From: Tolypothrix sp. NIES-4075
GTDB lineage: Bacteria > Cyanobacteriota > Cyanobacteriia > Cyanobacteriales > Nostocaceae
Length of the DNA: 64,000 bases
NCBI RefSeq assembly: GCF_002218085.1
Contig: NZ_BDUC01000013.1
Span: forward strand, 6,690-70,689
Direction: 5' to 3'
Shown here: in pieces, positions 28,501 to 35,900 of the stretch
Numbering within the stretch: position 1 is the stretch's first letter
Layout of the letters: each line of letters opens with the position of its first letter
The notes under the pieces: generated by a model
The model's database searches: none
What the model saw: the letters and a program-made list of their open reading frames with translations, nothing else
Told to the model about the DNA's origin: nothing
Program-made: the position numbers and the translations under genes

Positions 28501-28686
28501 AGTGAACTGTACTATCTCATTTTTCTGGTGCAGCAATGAAATAAGTTCTGTTTTGTGCTTAACCAGTAAATCACGAGTATCTGGTGTCAATACGCCTTTT
28601 GGAGCATTAACACGCAACTGTTCACTCTCAACCCACAACTTCACACCCTGTTTAGTTAGATTAGCTACCAATTGCTCGATATTCAC
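16567..28686 (-). CDS. Three-module NRPS with epimerase and thioesterase (terminal synthetase)
   Basis: 4039 residues from GTG 28686 (AAGG 6 nt upstream). Order with approximate residues: TubC docking 1-55; C1 (HHIVFDGWS about 211); A1 530-1040; T1 (about 1085); C2 1155-1590 (HHVVSDGWS about 1288); A2 to 2115; T2 (GGDS about 2163); epimerase 2215-2640 (HHLVVDGVSW about 2347, NYLGQF about 2570); C3 from 2690 (HHILLDGWS); A3 to 3655; T3 (about 3703); thioesterase 3760-4030 (GHSFGG about 3836). Binding-pocket residues read by eye: A1 DVQFIAHVVK, the known proline type; A2 DAWSFGLIDK, nearest to Gln/Glu codes; A3 DFWSIGMVHK, threonine type. It should add Pro, a D-residue and Thr, then release the chain. 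The N-terminal docking domain fits the acidic tail of the PKS upstream. Several repeat-derived insertions interrupt linkers. Confidence 0.93.
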   Translation of the reverse strand: MNIEQLVANLTKQGVKLWVESEQLRVNAPKGVLTPDTRDLLVKHKTELISLLHQKNEIVQFTESSATTPIKVDRPQNLPLSFAQEQLWLLHQIEPDNPSYNEQIALKLQGHLNVVALEQSLNKIISRHEVLRTNFHTINEQPVQVIAKSLTLSVPVVDLTQLPESEKAIALQQLATAETTRPFDLAHSPLVRASVLKLTEVEYVLLITIHHIVFDGWSMGVIMRELATVYSALCNNLSPKLPQLPIQYADFAIWQRQWLQAEVLQKQLDYWKQQLQNAPSLLELPTDRPRPAIQTFQGALYSHELSHELSQGLANFTRQEGATLFMTLFTAFATLLYRYTDSDDIVIGTPISKRDRLEFEGLIGFFVNTLALRTDLSGNPSFQQLLSRVRQLTLQAYAHPDLPFEELVKVLQPQRDLSHTPLFQVMFVLENGKTSEIELDGLSVSEFATERTTAKFDLTLFIKNTTNGLVALWQYNTDLFNADTIKRMTGHFVTLLEGIVTNPQQQISQLPLLTEVQQKQLLVKWNNTHVDYPREKSLHQLFEEQVERTPNAVAVEFEDVQTQHVASLTYHQLNCRANQLAHYLKFLGVKPDVLVGLCVERSLEIVIGLLGILKAGGAYLPLDPEYPAERLSFMLEDAQVSVLLTQESLVDRLPEHQAKLVCLDTDNQLISQSSQDNLISNVQTDNLGYVIYTSGSTGKPKGVAMNQLALCNLILWQLQNTTISHGAKTLQFAPISFDVSFQEIFSTWCSGGTLLLITEELRRDALALLGFIEEKAVERLFLPFVALQQLAEVAVDSEIVTSHLREIITAGEQLQITPAISKWFSKLNNCNLHNHYGPSESHVVTTFTLNNSVETWPLLPPIGQPIANTKIYILDKYLQPVPIGVPGELYISGVCLARGYLNRPELTQEKFIPNPFEQIARSKLYKTGDLVRYLPDGNIEYLGRIDNQVKIRGFRIELGEIEAALSQRSDLQACCVIPREDIPGDKRLVAYVVQHQDSTATISELRQYLKARFPEYMIPSAFVVLESLPLTPSGKLDRRALPAPESYNSNLDKYIAPRTPIEELLTQIWAQVLKVEKVGIADNFFELGGHSLLATQLVSRIRNIFKVELPLRELFATATLAELAQTIDKLQQQKIEISEPPIVPRADNTNLPLSFAQQRLWFLDQLEPNSALYNIPIALRLVGHLNQNALEQSLKEIIGRHEALRTNFITVDGQPTQIIRELLTGEREQEILSIVDLTHLSATQQEITAQQLAQQQAIQTFDLASDALMRATLVVLSQTEHILLMCMHHVVSDGWSMGVLITELAALYNTYSIGESSPLAPLQIQYADFAIWQRQWLQGDVLQSQLSYWEQQLANAPALLALPTDRPRPAVQTFTGSYQQFALSVELTEKLVKLSQEQGCTLFMTLLAAFDTLLYRYTGQSDILVGTPIANRDRSEIEGLIGFFVNTLVMRSNLAGNPSFSELLDRVRDMAMGAYSHQNLPFEMLVEALQPQRDLSYTPLFQVMFALQNAPMSQIELTGLTVTPLAAESATAKFDLSLSMQNTATSTTLSTGDGLIGVWEYSTDLFDASTIERMAGHFVTLLESIVANPEERISQLPLLTQVEQHQLLVEWNNTQADYPLDKCIHQLFEEQVKRTPDAVAVLFDNQQLTYHQLNTRANQLAHYLRSLGVKPDTLIGICAERSLEMVVGLLGILKAGGAYVPLDPDYPQERLSFMLQDAQVSVLLTQQHLIESLPDHQAQLVCLDTDWHLIGEYNQENSISDVQASNLAYVIYTSGSTGQPKGVMLSHRNLCNHMFWMQATFPLTETDKVLQKTPFSFDASVWEFYAPLLVGGQLLLAQPGGHADSSYLLQLMAQQQVTTVQFVPSLLRILLEQGGIETCDSLKQVFCGGEVLPVALQEGLLSKLNVNLHNLYGPTEACIDSTYWTCQRGSDRQVVPIGRAIANAQVYILDEYLQPVPIGVPGELHIGGAGLARGYLNRPELTQEKFIPNPFEKAEGSRLYKTGDLARYLPDGTIEYLRRIDNQVKIRGFRIELGEIEELLNQHEDVQAACVIAREDNPGEKRLVAYVVGNPQHLPTINQLRSLLSSQLPQYMIPHAFVLLESLPLTPNGKVDRRALPAPDTREGLEASFVAPRNQIEETLAQIWAEVLRVEQVGINDNFFELGGDSILSIQILAKAKQGGLQLTLKQLFGNQTIAQLAAVAGTIKAIAAEQGLVTGTLPLTPIQHWFFEQNFSNHHHFNQTFLLSVPSDTKPELLKQALQQLLVHHDALRLRFTQSESTWEQIHSQPYNIAFFKLDLSTLPDNEQKAAIEAQANSLQASLNLSEKLVQVAFFCLGINKRARLLIVIHHLVVDGVSWRILLEDLQTAYQQVAQGKAIALPAKTTSFKEWSYKLTEYAQSETLKSELTYWLNESRAAVPSIPVDFTAGANTVASANTVLVSLTEEETRALLQDVPKAYNTQINDVLLTALALVLSRWTNFNSVLFNLEGHGREDIVDGVDLSRTVGWFTTIFPVLLELGATENLADALKSVKEQLRAIPNKGIGYGLLRYLSQNTEITAKLQALPPAQISFNYLGQFDQLLNTSAWLQPASEPVGNNQSLQSDRSHLLDINSIIIEKRLQINWSYSTNIHKHNTIEKLAQEFVNILRELIEHCLAPENRGYTPSDFPLIKLEQRELERILTDLKNQDNWQNIEDIYPLSPMQQGMLFESLYAPDSGVYFENLSFSLSGKIDVIAFEKAWQQVIAKYSVFRTGFVWKNEQQPLQVVYRQVKIPVKIHDWRDLSTQQQQQQLQIFLQSQQQQGLQLSQAPLMRLNLIQLGADKYQFVWSSHHILLDGWSLPLVFQDLLQSYQAICQSEKLPETPTRNYRDYIAWLQKQDLTLAEEFWREKLKGFIAPTPLTVDKPLSNRQQEKSSYSEKQIQLTSQTTIALQTFTRQYQLTMNNLVQATWAMLLYRYSQEKDVVFGATVSGRPPALTGVESMVGLFINTLPVRVQVSPETKVLDLLKDLQAQQVESEQFSYSSLVDIQGWSEVPRGKSLFESIVVFENYPVDAASAAQSQNYSFSIDNVRAVEQTNYPLTVVAVPREQLSVKISYDTSRFDDVIITRILGHFQTLLEGIIANPEKLIFQLPLLTQPEQQQLLVEWNNIQTKYPTDKCIHQLFEEQVQRTPDAVAVVYEDVQTQHVASLTYKQLNTRANQLAHHLQTLGVKPDTLVGLCVERSIEMLVGLLGIIKAGGAYVPLDPDYPSDRLAYMLDDSQLQVLLTQEKLLNALPEHTAKVICLDTDWKHISRESQDNPVTDCTTDNLAYIIYTSGSTGQPKGTLVNHSNVVRLFAATDAWYKFNCDDVWTMFHSYAFDFSVWEIWGALLYGGRLVIVPYLVTRSPELFYQLLVTQQVTVLNQTPSAFRQLIQAEQSSVTARELNLRLVIFGGEALEIQSLQPWFERHGDKLPQLLNMYGITETTVHVTYRPLSKADLHSTASVIGRPIPDLQVYVLDEYQQPVPLGVPGEMYVGGAGVTRGYLNRSDLTAQKFIFNPFNHNSKLYKTGDLARYLPNGELEYLGRIDHQVKIRGFRIELGEIEALLATHPDIWESVVVVREDEPEDKRLVAYVVSNQVQSLTAAQLRQFLKVKLPEYMIPSAFIVLESLPLTSNGKVDRRALPTPSTTSNSEKFVAPRNQLELQLTQIWSEILKVDELGVKDNFFDLGGHSLLAPYLMAQIKQQFGKDISIATFFQNPTIEQLAIIVQQDSDCLNSSCLIAIQPNGSKPPLFCLPGAGGTPFYLSNLARCLGSDQPFYSFQANNLSGELEAITQVEDIAAQYIQELEVVQPQGPYFLAGHSFGGKVAFEMAQQLIHKGHKVALVAIIDSKAPSDREKLIGIDWDDTKWLAEFARATEMVFAKNLDISDDILQSLVWEEQLKYVLQRLKMVDILPPDAEITQLNNMMQILKANSLVNYVPQRVYPTRIALLRASETAIEQPDSELHSQILQDSALGWSKFSTEPVDIHFAPGNHVTMMNPPHVQSLAECFKVCIEQAQANISGQR
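19138..19157. repeat. 20-bp palindrome inside the third A domain
   Basis: AGACGCAACATGTTGCGTCT is its own reverse complement. It adds in frame about ten residues (VQTQHVASL) just before the LTYKQLN helix of A3. The same palindrome occupies the same site in A1 at 26986-27005, but not in the otherwise near-identical A domain at 42-43.8 kb. Confidence 0.85.
24030..24057. repeat. In-frame short dispersed repeat in the NRPS
   Basis: CTGTACTGAGCGTAGTCGAA lies in the C-to-A linker of module 2 and adds about nine residues (ATSTTLSTG) before the conserved GVWEYSTDLF. Sister modules lack it. The sequence is the familiar Nostoc CTTCGACTACGCTCAGTACA repeat, reversed. Confidence 0.6.
26986..27005. repeat. 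20-bp palindrome inside the first A domain
   Basis: Second copy of AGACGCAACATGTTGCGTCT, in frame, at the position homologous to the copy at 19138-19157 (before LTYHQLN). Confidence 0.85.
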
Positions 28687-28703
28687 AGAAACCTTCCCTC
28701 GGC

Positions 28704-28730
28704 TAATTCGTAATTCGTAATTCGTAATTA
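28704..28730. repeat. Tandem TAATTCG repeats between PKS and NRPS genes
   Basis: Three to four copies of TAATTCG fill much of the 59-nt gap between the PKS stop (28746) and the NRPS GTG (28686). They lie just upstream of the NRPS ribosome-binding site. Such heptamer-like repeats are frequent in Nostoc intergenic DNA; no function is evident. Confidence 0.6.
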
Positions 28731-28745
28731 AATTTTATTTGTTGC

Positions 28746-31700
28746 TTATATTGCGATTTCTTCTCTCTCAATAGCATCTAATTCTGGATTATTTTCTAGC
28801 TTTGATGCTATTTCCGCTATGGTAGGAGCTTCAAACAAGTTTGTTACAGTTAATTGAGTAGAAAAAGTATTTCGTAATCTAGATACAACCTGAACAGCTA
28901 TTAAAGAATCTCCTCCCAATTGAAAAAAATTATCATTAATTCCTATTTGTTTAACTCCTAATAATTCTTGCCAGATAGTAGCAATTTTTTGCTCAGTTTC
29001 ATCACGGACAGCTACATAAGCATTGGGTAAATCAGGTCTTGAATGAAGTACAGATAATTTTTCTGACTGAAAAATACCCGACTTTCTTTGTAATGAATTT
29101 TCTGCTTCTTGGTCAGTTTCTTTTTGCTTAAATATTTTGCTAAATGCGGCTGATGCAGAAGCTTGAGCCATAATAATCTTATGCTCAAAGACTTCAGTTT
29201 CGGGAAAAGCTGCAACTTGCACAAAATCTTGTGCTTGTAATGCTTCAAACCACTGGTTTTTAGTGATAAAAGGCTGACCTGGGCTGCGTCTTTTATCTTC
29301 TAAAGGTTTCAACAGCAGACCCCAACTCATATCAAAATCTATCTTCGGCTGAGTTACTTCCCACAATAAAAGGAAACCGCCAGGAGCTAATAAAGAGCGT
29401 ACATGATGAAGTGTTTTATCTATGTTTTGGGTTGCGTGCAATACATTAGAGGCGATAACTATATCAAAGCTATGCTTCTCAAATCCTTGCTGAGTTGGCG
29501 ACTTATCTATGTCTAATAATTGGTATTCAACAAATGAATAATCTTTAAACTTCTGTTGTGCTTGAGTTAGAAAACCGCTACCAATATCAGTAAAAGTATA
29601 GCTGGTTTGCCCTGATGGCAACACAGGTAATATTGCTTGTGTAGACATACCAGTACCCGCGCCGATTTCCAGAATTCTAAGGTGAACCGATGGTGGTAAT
29701 GATTTAACCATCTTTTCCACACTGGAGCTTAAAATAGAATTGTAATAAGCAACCAAGGGAGATTCTAAATGTGAACCCTTTTTCTGATCTTGATAAACCA
29801 GTTCATTGAAAAATTCTAAGGGTTCTTGTTTACCAGCAACAATAGCAGCTAAATTTTCGCCACAACGTTGGACTAAATCTAAATCAATAGGAGTTGTAGA
29901 AGCAAACCTCGCTCTAACTTCTTCTAAATGTTGATTAATAAAATCTGGCGAACATGGTACAAAACCAGTAAATAATTCTCCCTGTTGCTGTAGTTGTCCC
30001 TGCTCTAATAATACTTGCAACCATCTACGTAATAATTGCTGATAACGAGGAGTAATCTGACATTGAGTTAATATATCCTCTAAAGAATATTTATAATTAG
30101 GATTATTAAAAGCACCTAATTTCTGAAATGCAATGTTAATGTAAGCTGTACATAAACTATCTAAACACTGTTTGTTTTCTTGATAGGTTAACTCGTTGAG
30201 TTTTACATCTTTATTGTTAGCTTGCTCTTGACCTGCTTGTATGAGCGATTTCCATAATTGCGCTGTTGTGGGTAAGGTTTGCAACTCTCCCCAAATGTTT
30301 TTTTGTGGAGGGTCAATCCAATAACGTTGGCGTTCAAAGGGATAAGTTGGTAAGGGAAGTCGATAATATTCTTCCTGACTATAAAATTCTAACCAATCTA
30401 CTTTCACTCCAGTCAGCCAGAGTTGACCTAATGTGTTAAATAAAACACTCAAATCTGCTTGCTTTTCTTGAGGATGACGTACCGAAGTCAAGATTGTTTG
30501 TGTAGCTGCTTTGTCTGGATGTCTTTTGGCTAATGTCGCTAGTGTGTGTCCTGGCCCTACCTCTAGTAAAATTTGTTCTGGTGTTGCTAATAATTTCTCT
30601 ACACCTTTGGCAAACAGCACTGTAGAACGCAGATGTTGAGCGTAATAGTCAGGATTTGTAGCTTGGCTGACTGTAATCCAAGTACCAGTTAGGTTGGAGA
30701 TATAAGGAAGTTTTGGCGGATTTAAAGTAACTTTTTTGACTCGTTCTGCAAAGGCTTCTAAAATTGGTTCCATCATTTGGGAATGGAAAGCATGGGATGT
30801 ATGCAAACGACGGCATTCAATACCTTGAGCAGAAAGTTGATTTTGTAGTGCTTCTACTGCTGCTGTGGAACCGGAAACTACACATTGCGATCGCTGATTA
30901 ATCGCAGCTACAGAAAGTTCTGAGCCTAACAGAGATTTTACCTTATCTGCGGGTAAAGGAACTGAAAGCATCGCCCCAGTGGGAAGCTGCTGGATCATCT
31001 GTCCCCGTGCTGCTACTAGAGATAAGGCATCTTCTAGAGAAAAAACTCCGGCGAGAGTTGCTGCTACATATTCGCCAATACTATGACCGATCGCAGCTTG
31101 TGGTTCCACTCCCCATGACTGCCATAATTTAGCTAGGGCATATTCAATGACAAAGATAGCAGGTTGTGCGATCGCAGTTTGTTGAAGTTGCTTTGCTGCT
31201 TCATCAATTTTGTCGTCACTGGGGTAAATAATATCACGTAAATCTAGCTCTAATAGGGGTTTAAGAAATTCTGAGCAATAATCAACTTGTTCTCTAAATA
31301 CTGTTTGGGTTTCATAAATTTCCCGCGCCATGTTGACATACTGAGAACCCTGACCAGGAAACATAAAGACAACAGACCGTTCTGTAATCTCTGTATAGTT
31401 GGTAAAAACTTGTTTCGGCTCTACACTACTGAGAGCATTAATAGCATCTTCTAAGTCTTGACAAATTAACATCCGTCGATGATTAAAACCCCGACGACCA
31501 CTATTAAGCGTATAAGCGACATCGCCTAAGTTAATTTCTGGATGCTCTTTTAAATGCGTAACTAAATTAGCTGTTACCTTCTCAAGAGCATTTGCAGTCT
31601 TAGCCGACAAACACAATACTAAATATTTACTTTTGACTTTTGACTTTTGATTTTTGACTTGTACTGGTGCTTCTTCCAAAATCACATGAGCATTAGTCCC

Positions 31701-32987
31701 CCCCATCCCAAAGGAACTAACCCCAGCACGACGAGGTGTATTATTTGTTTTCCATTCAGTCAGGTTTGTATTGACATAAAAAGGACTGTTAGCAAAATCG
31801 ATTTTGGGTGATGGTGTCTTGAAGTGCAAACTAGGAGGCAGCATTTTATGTTGCAGTGCTAATACCGTCTTAATCAAACCTGCGACACCTGCGGCTGTAT
31901 CTAAATGTCCCAAGTTGGTTTTTACCGAACCAATGGCGCAGAAACCTTTTTTATCGGTAGTTTGCCTAAAAGCTTGAGTTAAAGCGGCAATTTCAATTGG
32001 ATCTCCTAAAGGTGTAGCTGTTCCATGCGCTTCAATATAGGAAATTGTTTCGGCATCTACACCAGCTATAGCTTGAGCTTCGCCAATTACTGCTGCTTGA
32101 CCACTGACACTAGGTGCAGTGTAGCCTACCTTCGTTGCACCATCGTTATTGATAGCCGAGCCTTTAATAATGGCATGGATGTGGTCGCGATCGCTTATTG
32201 CATCCTGTAATCTTTTCAATACCACTATCCCTGCACCACTACCGCCAATAGTTCCTTGTGCCTTAGCATCAAAGGTTCGGCAATGTCCATCAGGAGAAAG
32301 AATCATTTCCTCTTGATATAAATAACCTCTGTTTTGGGGAATGTTGAGAGTAACTCCACCCGCTAAAGCCATATCACATTCACCATTGAGGAGACTTTGA
32401 CAAGCTTGGTGAACGGCAACTAAAGAAGTAGAACAAGCTGTTTGCACATTTACTGCTGGGCCAGTCAAGCCAAGTTTATATGCAACTCTTGTCGGTAAAA
32501 AATCTTTATCGTTGGCGATTCCTAATTGAAGAGGGTCAAATGTTTCTGATAATTGATGATGAGGATAAAGGTTATTTAATAAATATCTACTCATCCCCAC
32601 ACCACCATAAACTCCGATTAAACCATTGTAGGTTTGTGGGTCATAGCCAGCTTTTTCTACAGCTTGCCAAGCTAATTCTAAAAATAGGCGTTGTTGTGGA
32701 TCTATTAACTCAGCTTCTTTAGCACTATAACCAAAAAAATTTGCATCAAATAATTCGATATCTTCTAAATAAGCAGTAGCTTTTACATAATTAGGATTAT
32801 TAATTAAATCTGAAGAAACGCCAGAATTAAGTAATTCTTCATCACTTAACCAAGAAATAGACTCTACGCCATCACATAGATTTTGCCAAAATTGGGCAAT
32901 ATCCTTTGCTCCTGGAAATCTCCCAGCAACAGAGATAATTGCAATTTCCGAATTAGTAAATTCATTATTATTTAAATTTAAGCTCAT
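28746..32987 (-). CDS. Type I PKS module: KS-AT-C-methyltransferase-ACP, no ketoreductase
   Basis: 1413 residues from ATG 32987 (AAAAGG just upstream), 2 nt after the preceding NRPS. KS about 12-435: Cys185 in TACSTSLVAVH, His in EAHGTATPLGDP (about 320) and NLGHLDTAAG. AT about 535-830: FPGQGSQY, Ser in GHSIGEYVAA (about 636), and HAFHS (about 732), the malonyl-type signature. Methyltransferase about 930-1270: SAM motif ILEIGAGTGMSTQ (about 1107). ACP: FFQLGGDSLIAVQ (about 1359). No KR, DH or ER motif is present, so the unit should keep its beta-keto group and gain an alpha-methyl from SAM. The acidic C-terminus (LDAIEREEIAI) suits docking to the TubC domain of the next NRPS. Confidence 0.93.
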   Translation of the reverse strand: MSLNLNNNEFTNSEIAIISVAGRFPGAKDIAQFWQNLCDGVESISWLSDEELLNSGVSSDLINNPNYVKATAYLEDIELFDANFFGYSAKEAELIDPQQRLFLELAWQAVEKAGYDPQTYNGLIGVYGGVGMSRYLLNNLYPHHQLSETFDPLQLGIANDKDFLPTRVAYKLGLTGPAVNVQTACSTSLVAVHQACQSLLNGECDMALAGGVTLNIPQNRGYLYQEEMILSPDGHCRTFDAKAQGTIGGSGAGIVVLKRLQDAISDRDHIHAIIKGSAINNDGATKVGYTAPSVSGQAAVIGEAQAIAGVDAETISYIEAHGTATPLGDPIEIAALTQAFRQTTDKKGFCAIGSVKTNLGHLDTAAGVAGLIKTVLALQHKMLPPSLHFKTPSPKIDFANSPFYVNTNLTEWKTNNTPRRAGVSSFGMGGTNAHVILEEAPVQVKNQKSKVKSKYLVLCLSAKTANALEKVTANLVTHLKEHPEINLGDVAYTLNSGRRGFNHRRMLICQDLEDAINALSSVEPKQVFTNYTEITERSVVFMFPGQGSQYVNMAREIYETQTVFREQVDYCSEFLKPLLELDLRDIIYPSDDKIDEAAKQLQQTAIAQPAIFVIEYALAKLWQSWGVEPQAAIGHSIGEYVAATLAGVFSLEDALSLVAARGQMIQQLPTGAMLSVPLPADKVKSLLGSELSVAAINQRSQCVVSGSTAAVEALQNQLSAQGIECRRLHTSHAFHSQMMEPILEAFAERVKKVTLNPPKLPYISNLTGTWITVSQATNPDYYAQHLRSTVLFAKGVEKLLATPEQILLEVGPGHTLATLAKRHPDKAATQTILTSVRHPQEKQADLSVLFNTLGQLWLTGVKVDWLEFYSQEEYYRLPLPTYPFERQRYWIDPPQKNIWGELQTLPTTAQLWKSLIQAGQEQANNKDVKLNELTYQENKQCLDSLCTAYINIAFQKLGAFNNPNYKYSLEDILTQCQITPRYQQLLRRWLQVLLEQGQLQQQGELFTGFVPCSPDFINQHLEEVRARFASTTPIDLDLVQRCGENLAAIVAGKQEPLEFFNELVYQDQKKGSHLESPLVAYYNSILSSSVEKMVKSLPPSVHLRILEIGAGTGMSTQAILPVLPSGQTSYTFTDIGSGFLTQAQQKFKDYSFVEYQLLDIDKSPTQQGFEKHSFDIVIASNVLHATQNIDKTLHHVRSLLAPGGFLLLWEVTQPKIDFDMSWGLLLKPLEDKRRSPGQPFITKNQWFEALQAQDFVQVAAFPETEVFEHKIIMAQASASAAFSKIFKQKETDQEAENSLQRKSGIFQSEKLSVLHSRPDLPNAYVAVRDETEQKIATIWQELLGVKQIGINDNFFQLGGDSLIAVQVVSRLRNTFSTQLTVTNLFEAPTIAEIASKLENNPELDAIEREEIAI

Positions 32988-32989
32988 TT

Positions 32990-35900
32990 TTACCTTTTTC
33001 TCTGAGAACGATATTGTTGTCTTGACTGTAATCTTTGATTTTTTAATGATTTCAATTCGCTATAAGCTTGTGTACGGTTTTGATTTTGCTTGGTTGTTTC
33101 TTCTTGGTTAATTTTAGTAATCAAATATTGGCTAAAACTATGGATAGTTGGATAACTAAACATATCAACTATTGATAGTTGCATACCAATTTTTTCTTGC
33201 AACTGCTGATTAATGCGTACCAGTAATAAAGAATGACCTCCTAGTTCAAAGAAATTATTGTAAATTCCTACCTTTTCTATTGCTAATGCCTGTTGCCAAA
33301 TACCAGCAATGATATTTTCTATCTCTGTATTTGGCATGACATAATCTGATATTTTCTGATGTAAATCTGGGTTTGGTAAAGCACGACGGTCTACCTTGCC
33401 ATTAGGTGTTAAAGGTAAAGATTCAAGAATTACAAAAGCACTGGGTAACATATATCCAGGCAATTTATCAGCAAGAAACTGACGTAGTTCGCTGGTTGTG
33501 AGTGTTGCATCTTTTTGCGTACCGACGTAAGCAACCAAGCCTTTCTCACCAGAATTTTCTACACGAGCAACAACACAACATATCTGCACGCGATCGTGTT
33601 GGCTGAGTGCGGCTTCAATTTCTCCTAATTCAATGCGGAAGCCGCGAATTTTGACTTGATGATCGATGCGTCCTAAATATTCGATATTACCATCTGGTAA
33701 ATAACGCACTAAATCACCTGTTTTATATAATTTTGAATTTTGAATTTTGTAGCTTGCTTCTCCGAAGGAGTATTTTGAATTGTAAAAGGGGTTATTAATA
33801 AATTTTTCTTGTGTCAACTCTGGACGGTTGAGATAACCTCGCGCTAATCCCACACCACCAATGTGCAATTCTCCTGGTACACCCACAGGTACGGGTTGCA
33901 AATACTCATCTAAGATATAGATTTGTGTATTAGCGATCGCTTTTCCAATAGTGACTTTCTCATCTGCATCAGTGCATTTTGCGATCGTAGCACAGACACT
34001 AGCTTCTGTCGGCCCGTAAGCGTTGAACAAGTTTCTGCCAGCAGACCATTGCTTGATTAATTCAGCAGAACAAGCTTCTCCACCTACAATTATCGTCTGC
34101 AATGCCGGAAGTTCCTCCAGAGGCATAACTGCTAAGGCCGATGGTGGTAGGGTGATATGAGTAATGCTATGTTTGCGTAATTGCTCAATTAATGGCTTTC
34201 CTGGCAGTAGAGAGTCTTTTGTTGCCAGATAAAGCGTTGCACCCGACCCCAGAGCCTTTAAGATTTCTGCGATGGAAGCATCAAAACTGAAGGATGCAAA
34301 CTGAAGAACGCGACTATCAGAGTTTACGCCAAAAGTCTGAATCATAGCTTGAGCTAGGTTGCATAGTCCTTTATGCTCAACCATGACACCTTTAGGTTTA
34401 CCTGTTGAACCGGAAGTGTAAATCAAGTTAGCTAAATTAAAGGCTCTAACTCCACTCGTGGGATTATCTTGATTGTTTTGGGCAATTTGTTCCCATACTT
34501 CATCCAAACAAACTTTACACTGAGCGACTTGTGCCGAGCGAAGCCGAGGTAAGCCGAAGTGAAGATTTGCTTGATTTTCAGGTAGTCTGTCAATAAGTCG
34601 CTGTTGAGTCAGTAGCACCGAAACTTGAGCATCTTCTAACATAAAGCGCAAACGCTCAGTCGGATACTCTGGGTCAAGTGGTAGGTATGCTCCACCTGCC
34701 TTGAGAATACCCAAAAGTCCCACTACCATTTCTAATGAACGTTCTACACAAATACCCACCAGCACATCTGGTTTTACACCCAATGAGCGCAAGTAATGAG
34801 CTAACCCATTAGCACGATAATTTAATTGCTGGTAAGTCAGTTGTTGATTTTCAAACACCACTGCTACTGCATCTGGAGTACGCTGTACCTGCTCTTCAAA
34901 CAACTGATGGATACACTTATCTTGGGGATAATCCGCTTGAGTATTGTTCCATTCAACGAGTAACTGCTGTTGCTCAATTTGTGTCAACAGAGGTAATTGC
35001 GAAATTTGCTGCTGTGGGTTAGCAACAATACCTTCGAGTAATGTCACAAAATGACCAGTCATTCGCTCAATGGTAGAAGCATCAAACAAGTCAGTATTGT
35101 ATTCCCACACACCCACCAGTCCTTGGGTTGTGTTTTCCATTGACAAACCCAAATCAACCTTTGCAGTTTTACTTTCTACTGGCAATGAGCTAACAGTTAA
35201 CCCAGCAAGCTCTAATTCTTGTCTGGTTGCATTCTGTAGCATAAATATTACTTGGAACAGTGGTGTATGTCCCAAATCTCGTTCTGGCTGCAACGCTTCT
35301 ACCAGCATTTCAAAAGGCAAATGCTGATGAGTATATGCCCGCATTGCCATCTCTCGCACACGGTCTAGCAATTCGCTAAAACTGGGATTACCTGCTAAAT
35401 TGCTTCGCATCACTAATGTATTGACAAAAAAGCCAATTAACCCTTCTATCTCCGAGCGATCGCGGTTGGCAATTGGTGTCCCTACCAAAATGTCTGACTG
35501 TCCAGTGTAACGGTAGATTAACGTATCAAACGCTGCCAACAGCGTCATAAACATAGTACAACCTTGCTCCTGACTCAGCTTAACTAATTTCTGGCTCAAC
35601 TCCTGCGAAAGTGCAAACTCATGATGTGCGCCCACGAATGTCTGCACCGCAGGTCTTGGTCTATCTGTGGGTAACGCTAATAAAGCGGGTGCATCTTTTA
35701 ACTGTTGTTCCCAGTAACTCAATTGGCTTTGCAGTACATCCCCTTGCAACCAGTTTCTTTGCCAAATAGCGAAATCTGCGTATTGAATTGGCAATGGTGC
35801 TAAAGGTGACACCTGATTTAAAGAATAAGCGTTGTATAGTGCTGCTAGTTCTTGCACAAACACACCCATTGACCAACCATCAGAGACAACATGGTGCATA

